Origin: Sitta carolinensis
Taxonomy: Eukaryota; Chordata; Aves; Passeriformes; Sittidae
Direction of reading: 5' to 3'
NCBI GenBank assembly: GCA_032173965.1
Contig: CM063284.1
Coordinates: 117,588,410 to 117,652,409 of the forward strand
Length of the DNA stretch: 64,000 nucleotides
Under the pieces are notes generated by a model. That model made no database searches, was not told the origin of the DNA, and was given only the letters and a program-made list of their open reading frames with translations. The position numbers and the translations under genes are program-made. Positions 39,799 to 50,191 of the stretch are shown here, one piece after another; within the stretch, counting starts at the first letter, position 1; each line of letters starts with the position of its first letter.

Positions 39799-42393
39799 AT
39801 TTCCTCTGCAAGCCAATGGTCATGGATTTTCTCATCATAAACTGTTTACTTTCATTTCCTCTCCTGCTCCTGTATTCACCTCTCCATTGTTAAACAATTA
39901 AGTAGTAGAAGCTGTTAATATTATGTTAAAAAATTCATCCTATTTCACGGGTTTTTTCCAGTCTTGTTACACTGTTTTCATGTGAAAACATTGATGAAAA
40001 CACTTAGCAAAACAAAAGACATGCAAAATATCAGAAGTAGGACATTTGCAGATAATCTTCAAAACCTACTGCCATATGAATTAAAGAATGAAAACCATCA
40101 ACACGTTGTAGCTTCTAAGAGTTTTTCTTGTATATATATGAACATTTGTTCTGCTTTAAAGGATGTACGTGGATGAAGCATTTCTCAATAAAAAGCATCA
40201 AAATCATGCATGAAAGGTCACTCTGAGCTCTCTTAAATGCATGGTATCATCTGCTACATGAAATTAGGAAAGCTAGAACGATAAGCAGTTTCCTTTAATG
40301 GGAAAAATTGGCAATTTCTCCAACAAATAGCTCTGTATGATGGCAGTAGAGCTCAGAGAGGGGGGAAAATTGAGGAGAATTACACTGCAGAACCAACATC
40401 TTTTCCAGCCCTATGAAAAAGAGCTGTTCGTTAGGTCAATTATTCTCACTGGGTCTGGCAAGTATATATCCATGCTAAGGATTTTTTTTTTCCCTTCAGA
40501 TTTAACAGGTGAATTGTTTATCATTTGCAAGCCTTCACTTAGTATTACTGTCTTTTTTTTTTTCTTTAAAAACACTTACTACATTGTAAATGCAATGTAG
40601 CAAGCAGTATATGTGGTTTATAGCTGAAAAAAATTCTGCTCTTAGTTTGTTGTCTGATGTTCAAAAAACAACTTAAAATATCAGTATTTTTCTGAAAAAT
40701 ATCTTTAATAAATTATTGGGTGTTCACATACTGTATGACAAAAATGCTCTATATTCACATGTAAAGCAAAAGTCTTTTTCACCAAGTTATCAGTAGACAT
40801 CACACAATGATAGCAGCAGGTGTTCTCCTCCTCTGGCACTGAGTTTTATTAGATTTATGGCATCTTATACCTGCAGATCTCCAGATGTGACCAAAAAATA
40901 AAAATTCTCTTTCTGGGTTAATAATGGCAATATCTGTTTAGACAATGATAAAAGCTCTTGGCTTTTATTATTCCAACAATTCTGAGTTAACTAGACCTCC
41001 CTGCTCATGCAAAATGTCATCTCTGGATTTCTCAGTTGGAAGAGGAGTCTCAGAACATCTCAATGCAGCTGTTCTAGAAAAGGAACTGCACAACACATCA
41101 TGATCAGTTTTGTCATGAAAATAATTAAATATAACTGGTTGAAACCATATCTTCCACTGTTATTTTTATTCAATGGAACTGCATCTAATTCAAACTGGGG
41201 CTCTAAGAACCACATAATTCAGAGATACTGGTAAGGTCTTGGAGAGCTCCAAGATAAATCCTGTATCTTTATATTTTGCTCATTGTTTTCAGAACATCTT
41301 TAAATTTAACCACTTTCTTTTCAGATGCAGTATATAATTTGGCCATGACTTCCTGGGCCTGATTTGGAGTAGATAATCCATTCAACATATTAATGCATTG
41401 TATAATGGAACTACCTTAATGAAGGGAATTCTGGTCTTTCAAAATGATCATGCACAGAGTGCTTGAAATATAGTTAAAGGATGGAAAAAATATTCTTTTG
41501 TTTGAATTCAGACAAAAAATGGTCAATTTAAATGTGTAACTAGAACTATGATATGGGGTCACACTCTCAGCCCCAGAAATGTCATCATTCAATCAACAAA
41601 ATGGAGTTTCTGCTAAAATAGTGCAAGAAAATGCCAAATGGTGAGTGGGACCCAAGACAAGACCATGGAAATATGAAGTTAAAGCTTCTTACAGAGAAAA
41701 CAAGCCAAGGAAGCATTAATTATCAAGTGGTTTTAATAAAACACATAGAGGTGCTAATCCTTATCCCACAAAAGATGGTGGCAATTCTACAGACAACTGT
41801 AGATCGCCCAGTTCATTCTGATAAGGCATGCAGAAGTAGTATCTAAAGAAAGGGAACTATGACACTTAAATCTAGTATTTTATGTCAAAATGCTCATTTA
41901 CTACTGTTATTATGAAACTCAAATTAAATTGGCTTTTGGTTCATGACTCATTCACAAACCCCTCTTTATTGGTGCCAATACATGAGTATTTTGTCTTTGA
42001 TAACTGGTTTAGCTGAATGATTTTTAGTCACTCTGCTGTTCAGGAATGGCTCATTTTGATTAAACATTATTTGTGGGATGTTGTTGGTCATACAATATAT
42101 TTTCTGCTTCTTGATTAGCTGACTGAAACTTTAACTAAAGATAATGAGTTATGACTAACAAATGAACAGTGAGTAATGAACAATGCATTGCTAGTACAAA
42201 TTTGGACAATATTACACAATCACAGACCGTGTTTTGAATACTGTGAATATTGGGAAACAAATATTTGGAAATATCTTCTGTTATGGTGCTAAGAGTAGCA
42301 GTAAATCTATGGTCAGTCATTTGTGATTGGATTGCAAGTGTATTTCTTGCATCATTCCAAAACCTCTGACTCTGAAATAGTTAGATGCAACCA

Positions 42394-42441
42394 TTTAGCA
42401 TATAATGAGCAAGTGCTCCCATGTATGATGATTAGGTACTA
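42394..42441 (+). repeat. 48-bp direct repeat, copy 2
   Basis: Second copy of 39751-39798, in the same orientation and 2,643 bp downstream. Here the inverted repeat is weakened by a G-to-T change (TGAGCA against TGCTCC). No repeat family was recognised for it. Confidence 0.9.
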
Positions 42442-44654
42442 ATGCAACCTCTTTAAAAGATGTAGAGAAGCTCAAATTGGAAGTGTTTCCAAATAAACTG
42501 CTAAGCATCCTTCTTAGTTGAAAATTATTCATTTTCAAGACCCAATAAAAATAAATTTCCACCTGTGAATAACATCAAAATCAATTTTTAAAAATGACAC
42601 ATAACCCATTAGTTTTTAACAAAGGTTGCAGCTTCTGCATTGGCTTTAGTCTTCTCAGACTATATTGGTGACATTCTGGTATGTTTGCAGTAAATACGGA
42701 ATAAAGAGCTCTTTTTGATACAGTAGTTAGCTGCTTGCAAAATCTAATTAAAGCTTCATACTCCTTAACCATTAACATTATTCATTTAATAAGCACTAAA
42801 TTAGGCAGACATATGTGTCATATATCATCAGGAAATCAAGCACAGAAGGTCATGACTTTTATGACTTTCTGTGACATTTGAGTTACAGAGACTAAATCCT
42901 GTATACTCAATTATCTTTCCCCTGTTTTTTAGGGCCAAGCAAATCTAAGAGACTCTAAAATAAACTTCTTGGGGTGCCCTGTGTTAAGGCTGAAATAAGA
43001 GAGAGATTAACTTTCATTGAAAGCAGAACTAACTTGAGCATTGTGTTCCCTTAGAGGATTAACCAGAGAAACAGATGCAGAACTTGCTGCAAATTCATAA
43101 AACCTATTAACAGGTAGCGAAATTCCTTCTGCTCCTAACTAGCCATCATGAAAGATGCTATACCTGTATTTTCTGCATTTTTTTTTAATTTTACCCCACA
43201 GATGCTGTTCTGAAATCCAGCCAAATAAGTCAGAAGGAACCTTGAGGCACACATAGAGAAATTTCTCTCATTGGAGCAGGAGCTGCAGTGTTCATTTATT
43301 TACGTTGTGAATTTGGATAGCACTATTGCAAGATTGAAGTCAGAATTTAAAACAAACCTTCCAATGGTTGCATTTGTTGTGCTGGGCTTTGTTTAGCCAG
43401 GTGAATTTCATTTCTGATCTTCACATTCTCTGATGTTTAAAATGGTCCCTAGAAAGACAAATCAGTTTCTCTTTTCATATAAAAAGTTAATACAAACACC
43501 AGATAACTTTCAGAGACTTCAAAGGAAAATGATAAAAAATGCTTTGCAGACATAGAAGAAAACAATCCTCAGCACTCTTCATCCTCTCCTCATTTCCTCA
43601 GCTCCACAATGAACAGGCGTGCTTAAGTAAATTTGGCTGAAAAAGCCCAACTGAATCTTCAGAAAGCATTTTATGTTCAATTCAGTGCTGGAAAAAATAA
43701 GAGTGGACATTTCTCTAATCTCAGCATCAAAGCAAGTACCCTACTGTTTCTGAAATGCAACCCTGGAATTCAATGAATATAAATACAACTAGTAAACACT
43801 CTTATTTTGAAAGCAGAATTGAATGGGGTTTTCTTTATCTAATTTAAAAATAAAAATTATTTTTGGCACAATCATGCAGTTCCCAAACAAGGAAAATGAA
43901 AATCCAGCATGATGCATTATTTCTGTGTTTAACCAACTCACCTGGCTCACTTGTATCTCTCATTATAGAATTTTATCATTCAGTTTCTTAGACCAGCTTC
44001 CATATTATGGTGAGTATTTTGCATTTTTCATCAAGGTACCATTAGCAGTGTATTTCTAAAGTGGTCCAAGAGCAACACTCTTCAGCCAGCATAAAGCAAT
44101 CAACTCTTAAGATGACACAGTAGAAAAAAAATTAATAAAATTATTCTATGACTCAAAATGTGACTTGGGTTAACCAGTCTTTTTATAAATTAAGTTTCTG
44201 TTTGCAAGCAGGAACAAAGAATTTTAGAAAGCAAAGTGGGACATCTAAAGTAGTTCCGCAATAACTAGAAATCACCCTAATTTTGGATCCGTGTTACATT
44301 CTGAGGCTCACCCATTTTCTGCACATAGCCTGAGTGCTCTCCCCACTCCCAGAATCTTTCTTCTCTGAACTGTCTTAGGGCCAAAGACCTGTAGGTGGGG
44401 ACAAAGCAGATACTGATACTGTTATTTTTCCTTATATCTTTTGGTAAATCTAAAACTACAAATTTTATTCATTATTCCTTGCTTTTATTTTCTGAGCTGC
44501 GCTACTCTTTTCTCAGGCCATCACACAGCTCCAGTCACTCAAGAGGAGTGGGAATGTCTAGGAAAAAATCCTGAGAAAGCACAAGAGATGATTTTTGCCT
44601 TCACTCTGGCAAACTCTGGCAGCAGTCTGGAGAGACCTTTGACTGGGTTCGTGT

Positions 44655-45236
44655 TCTGTTTATGTGTGGTGGGCTGACCATGGCTAGACAGCAGCCACTC
44701 TATCTCTCCCCCTTCCCAGCTGAACAGCAGAGAGAAAACAAGATGAAAAATTAATTGTAAGTTGAGATAGGGCAGTTTACTAAAGCAAAATCCAAAGTTT
44801 GCACACACACAGGTAAAGAGAAAAACGAATAATTTTATTCTCTATTTCGCATTAGCAAGTGATGCCTGGCCACTTCCCGAGGCACTGCTTCAGCATGCCT
44901 GTCAGTTCTTCCAGAAGGCAAACACTGTAAATAACACATGCCCCCCCCCGCTCCTTTCTCCTCCTTTCCCTTTAGCTGTTGATGTCATACAGCATGGACT
45001 ACGCCTTTGGTTAGTTTGGGTCAGCTGGCCTTGCTCTGTCCCCGCCCAGGATCGTGTCCAGCCCGATCCTGCTGGTGGGGTGTGGAAGGCTGAGCAAGCG
45101 GCGCTGACGCTGTGCCAGCTGCTCAGCGGTGGCCAAAATACTGATGTGTGATCAGCACCTTTGCAGCTACCAATGCAAAGAACAGCTCTGTGACGGCTGC
45201 GGGGGAAAATGAACACCGTCTCAGCCAGATACAATG
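44655..45236. mobile_element. Solo-LTR-like segment of an avian endogenous retrovirus (tentative)
   Basis: The left end reads GGTGGGCTGACCATGGCTAG, followed by sequence related to an abundant class of bird LTRs (a GACCATGGCT word, then a CCCAGCTG...GAGAGAAAA section). The right half contains CAGCTGGCCTTGCTCTGTCC, GCTGACGCTGTGCCAGCTG, and an ending in CTCAGCCAGATACAATGCA, which fits the right part of the same LTR class. No internal retroviral genes lie on either side, as expected of a solo LTR left by recombination. The right half keeps many CpGs, unlike the surrounding DNA. Exact ends, target-site duplication and orientation were not resolved. There is a run of nine C at 44941-44949. Confidence 0.6.
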
Positions 45237-46059
45237 CAAAGTGGTGCTGCTGAATAGCTTAAAAATAGATAAATCATAACTGCTTGTACAGCTCTGCCTG
45301 GTGTCCCACACAGAAGGGAAGCTGCAAATTGCTCAGATGGAGGAGCTCTCTACTCTAATATGCTTTGCAAAGTGGAGATGTAGAAGAAAGGGGGTATAGC
45401 TGGAACTCTCAGCCATTTGTTTTGAAGAAGCCAGATGACAAAATCACTGAAAAAGTAACCCAAACGTGACTTTGCCACTGCAAAAAATCCACTCTCTATC
45501 CCTAGTATTTCTCCCTTCTGTCTCCAGACCTTTGCTGAATTTTGCCCCATTTTTAGGATGCTAACAATTATTTTCTTATGCAGAACTGTTTTATTAATCT
45601 AATTACTTAATTAAATTGTGATCCACCTGCAAATACATTGTCTTTATGGTACAGCTCCCCACAGAATCTCACAGGGCCCTACATGCATAATCCGCATTAA
45701 CAGTAATGGCCATTATGTGCTCAAATGTCTCACAGATTAATGGAAACTAGATTCCTGCATGTCTCAGCAAGTTTTTCCAAAATTCTGGTTTCCAGTGACA
45801 CAAGGATGCTTGGAGCTCTGGCCACTTGTGGAGTAGCTTTTGCTATGAGGCCAGTGCTGGGGGCCCTTTCTGGCACAGGTAGAACTGTGAATGGAGACAC
45901 AGAAGTAATTTCAGCTGCTTAGCTTCTCGTTCATTAGCTTTCCATGTATTCATTTCTTAATATATGTACCTACATTTGATAATGTATTTCCATGCATATT
46001 TACATATTTACATCTCTGATCAAACATTCATGTATGGGCATGTCAGTGTTTATCCATAC
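45237..46059. other. No gene recognised; possible conserved non-coding sequence
   Basis: No exon was recognised. The part at about 45545-45760 has closely spaced TAAT/ATTA core words (for example TTAATCTAATTACTTAATTA near 45593) and little simple sequence. This is the look of many vertebrate conserved non-coding elements, but only an alignment could show it. Confidence 0.35.
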
Positions 46060-46060
46060 C

Positions 46061-46136
<76 letters not shown>
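46060..46136. repeat. Compound (TA)n(TG)n microsatellite
   Basis: About ten TA units are followed by about 25 TG units and a short TATA end. Long TG runs can adopt Z-DNA and are usually polymorphic. The Tyr-Ile and Val-Cys frame across it is an artefact. Confidence 0.98.
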
Positions 46137-47100
46137 AACCCACATATTATAAATTCACAGTAACTCTGATCATTAGCTTAGTTCAAAGAATGAAACTTTC
46201 ACTGATGTTCTGGTCTAACATCTCCTAATGACATATTTGTGCATAACCGAGCACAGAAATCAATAACTATGTCATGACTTACATTTAAATACATATTTCT
46301 TTGTATCCTCTTTAATACTGGTTTGTTTTTTTTTTAAACCTCGATATAAATATCATCTTCCCGCATTATCTTGGTTGTCAGTGTGTACTGAACTTGCTGA
46401 ACATAAGTCATATTGGCAGTATTGAGTGCATTTGCTCTCATATGTTTTATAGAATATGAAGTCCTGCATATTATAAAAATATAATATCTCAAATATTTGA
46501 GATGGACACCATCTAGCAATTTCAGATATTTCAGGTTCACACCAAATAATGAAGGAAAAATACTTGATTGAGGAAACAGTTGGAAAACTCAATTTGAGCA
46601 ATGGTGGATGAAGAAAAAGGCAACAAAAGGCTGAGATCTAATTATGAAGGCAAATATGTACAACTTTCTTTTCCTGTCTAAACAGTGTGATCAGGGAACA
46701 GCTCTCAGCTTAAAGGTCCTGCTCTGCACTTCAGCTGCATCCCAGGTGAGTACTGGGATGACTCTAACTTGTGCACTTTTCTCTTTGTCTGGCTCTTCTG
46801 AAATGGGAAAACTGAAAGCCAGACAACAAAAATGTGAAACTTTCGCAGAAAACTCTTGGTTCACAATGCTGCTGAACAGTACCAGGTATATAAGATACTG
46901 TTGTTTTCCATTTCTGTATGTCTCAAGAGAGTTGTTTTATACACAAAAATTTCAACAATTGAAGAATTTGTCTGAAATTCATATGGTGACATGGTTTGCT
47001 TTTCACAGTAGCTCTCCATTTGCAGGTGCAATGACTTTTTGCTGTTTATAAAAAAAACAATCTGTATTTTAGGAGAAATACATGCCTCTAGTTGCTCTCT

Positions 47101-47101
<1 letters not shown>
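46137..47101. other. No gene recognised
   Basis: AT-rich DNA. A 135-codon plus-strand frame (46644-47051) is open but resembles nothing known and lacks convincing exon flanks. Confidence 0.5.

Positions 47102-47140
<39 letters not shown>
47102..47140. repeat. Poly-T tract (39 bases)
   Basis: Uninterrupted run of T. No retroposed gene body or reversed polyadenylation signal was recognised next to it. Confidence 0.97.
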
Positions 47141-47147
<7 letters not shown>

Positions 47148-49861
47148 GTTTGTTAAAAACCTATTTGTTATTCCAAAACTAAAATTAAGGAAAGGGATGT
47201 TGCTATTTATTTTTTTCCAATATTTTGAGAAATATTAACATACCTGTGCTTTGATGTAAGGTGACACCTGACAAGAAAGCATTGTCATGTCAAGATGCAC
47301 TTCCTACAGATCTCCTAAAAAGCCCCAGGAAAACAAACTCAAAACCTCAAACTTGGAAAAACTGAATGCCTTTGAAAGCATACCTTACAGTCTCTTTGGA
47401 AATAATTTTCTGAATATTTCCTATTTAATATGTTTTGGAGTAGCTGTAAAAAAACCTACATATGATCTAAATTATATATGCTTCATCACTGCAAACCATC
47501 TGAATTTTGAAGATTAAAATCTGACCGGGGATGTCTCTAAAGACCATATTAAGTGAAGCACGACTCATAGCATGACACGGGTTCATTCAGAAGGGACTTT
47601 TAAAGAATATCTCCTCCACTTCCTCCCCCTATAAGCAGGGATGTCTTCAGTTAGGTTTCTCATTCAAACTAACCTTGAGATTTTCCAGGGATGGACCAAA
47701 TATCACCTCAGAAGATAATTTAGATCAGTAAATAAGGTGTTCAGCTCTGGATCAAACTCACTCCATTAGCTGAAAGACAGTTCTTGAATCTTCATATCTC
47801 ATTTTGAACAGACTCTGTGTTCCTGTAATGTCTAGTAAAGATTGCACCTGAGGTTGGTGATGAAAAAGTCTTCAACTAAAAGAACTATAGTAACTCAAAG
47901 TGGCTAAATAAGTAGACTCTATTCTGTTTTGAAGAATTAACTTTTAGCGACAAAATCTTCTTGCATATTACCATTGTTAAATCAAAATATAATTGCACAG
48001 TATCATAGTGGCCTTCATAAAGAGTATGCTGCATCGCCTAAGATTTAAAGACATGAGAGTCCTAGCAAAATAAAATTCTAAGTGCTTTTTCAATGCTTAT
48101 CAAAGAAGAAAATTATATTGGGATCTGGCCAATGAATTCTTGCTGCTCAGACTCTTTGCCCAGCAAAACACACTATAATTCCTTCCAAACTGTGATGAAC
48201 TTAACAATAAGCTGCAGCTCACTGAAAAATATATACGAGTTCCTACACTTTATAAAGAATTCCTTCAGAAAATTCTGGCATTTATGACATGATGTAATTT
48301 TTTCATTGGCAGCAAGTGCGCAGTGGCAGACAAAATGTACCACAGGCATTTTTGTGTTATGCCAAAATAACAAACAAGGCTGTGACTCGCTATACTGAAT
48401 ATGAGATTCCAGTAAGTGTTGTTAATAAGTCAGTAAAGCCTCTGTGGTATTGTGGTATCAACAAGAATTCAAGGGGTAAAATGCATGAGATAATATCAGT
48501 CTATCATGTTTTTTACACTCTTGGGTGAGAAAAGTCCTGGCCTACTCATGCCCCCAGAGCTGGAGTTATCAGCATTCTGCTTCTCACCTCCAAGGTCAGG
48601 ATTAATTTCCTTTTTTCAATACTTTTACCTATGAAGAATGAACTAAATAAATGGAATCGACAGATAAAGTATTTTATGAATAAATTAGGAAGTCTTTCCC
48701 TCCTGTCATTGTCACCTCTTGAAGTGACAGATTAGCTGCTGATCTGAAATCTATCAAGTGAATTCTTGAGCTAACGCCCTCCTGCCCTCCCAGGAGAAAA
48801 CCCTAGCTAAATAAAAAACAGCTATAAAAAGATCTTTCTTACAGAAAGCTAAAGATGCTGAATCTTTGAGCTGCAGGTCTCACTCCGCCACACAGATTCA
48901 AACCTTATATAGGCATTTTCTCCTGTGAGAAGTAATACTTTTCCTTTCAGAAAAGCAGGATTTGCAAAGCCCGACAGACTCTACAGATCTCCTTATTAGT
49001 TGACACTCACTAAGTTTTAACTAAGATCTAAATCTATGTTGTTTATTCACACAGAGTGTGCCTTTGGTCTTTATCGCTAATTAATTCATTTTGCAAACTC
49101 ATCTGCCTAACGTTTAAAGTTGTTTTACAAACAGGAGGTTCAAAGTTGATGCTGCCTCTTCATCTTCAGGGTACCTAGCTTGGTCTATGTGTTGTGGCAC
49201 ATATGGAATGTAGCATCGTTCATTGATCTAACACACTCAAAATGTGTAGACACCAGGGAACAAATTAAGGGCAAAATCCTCCTCTCAGATCTGTTGTGCA
49301 TGGATCAGAGATAAGCAGTACAAATTAGAGCTTTTCTCAGCTGCAATGCACAAATGTTGTTTCATGAGTTCCCCTCTAGGCTTCAAAAAGAGGTTGTGTT
49401 GTTTGTGCAATAACATCCTCTTTGGGCCAGGCAAATCTCCAAGGGTGTGTGGTCTGGCCAAAAAAAGACCATTTTATCTTTCAGGTCTTTGCTCCCATTA
49501 GACATTTGCACACATACACTTTGCAGAACATGAGACCAAATCAATACAAGCAGGTCTGCTCAGGAATGAAACATGAGCACTCAATAAAATAAATTAAGAA
49601 GGATATATGTGCACAGTCCCCAGCCTGATGAAGAATTCAAATTGCCTCAGAGTGTTTTTACAGGTTTACACATAGAACTTGTTTAATTTTCTGTTAATTC
49701 CCTGTGTTGTGTGCTTATTGCAGTTTACTTTTACTCTAATTAAAATAAAATATTAGACAAGGTTGCTGTGTTTATCCTTCATCAGTATAGCCAGGAGAAA
49801 GCCAGTGCTTGGGTTAATGAAGGATTTTCACCTCCCTTAAATGTTCACAGTGGGTGTGAAT
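47141..49861. other. No gene recognised; possible conserved non-coding sequence
   Basis: No exon or named repeat was recognised. Stretches at about 48700-49120 and 49650-49810 are free of simple repeats and rich in TAATTA-like and pyrimidine/purine-balanced words, which makes them candidates for conserved non-coding DNA. This is an impression from composition only. Confidence 0.4.
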
Positions 49862-50191
49862 TTAGACTTCTGTATGATTAAAAGGAAGGTTGTACTGCAT
49901 GCTGAACTGCATGCGAAGCATGTCTGCTCCTGGTCCCAGGTGCTGTATAATACTTGGCTGGTCACCAAGGTAGGTTCTCATCAGGGCACTCCTACCTGGG
50001 ATCCCAGGCATGACTATTCCTAGTGAGACAAATGCTGTGATATTTTTACCCATGATAGGTGAAACATGTTTAGTTTCATCAGCTAGAATATTGTTTCTCA
50101 CATACTGGGGGAACAATCTTGTGTTTATGAAATAAGACGCTCTGAAAAAATCAAATATATTGAATCCATTTCCAGAAACAGCATCAGCCAT
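49862..50191 (-). other. Unidentified 109-codon open frame, possible exon
   Basis: On the minus strand an ATG at 50191 opens 109 codons to a TAA ending at 49862. Codon choice is unremarkable and there is no low-complexity run. About 17 codons in, the minus strand carries an acceptor-like signal, a TTTGATTTTTTCAG ending at 50142, so an exon could begin at 50141. The residues after it (for example FPQYVRNNILADE and MPGIPGRSALMRTYLGD) look protein-like, but I match them to no family. A donor-like GTGAAA lies beyond the stop near 49830. No reversed AATAAA was noticed nearby. It may be a remnant of an old coding exon or retrocopy, or a chance frame. Confidence 0.25.

Larger units (their letters stand above)
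39392..44648. other. AT-rich DNA without recognised genes
   Basis: Apart from the two copies of a 48-bp repeat listed separately, nothing was recognised in this stretch. Small T runs occur near 40482-40491 and 40552-40563. Confidence 0.5.

Noticed and set aside
44902..45234. 110-codon minus-strand frame
   Set aside because: It lies inside the solo-LTR-like segment and resembles no retroviral or host protein.
46644..47051. 135-codon plus-strand frame
   Set aside because: No protein similarity recognised, no convincing acceptor or donor at its edges, and AT-rich composition.
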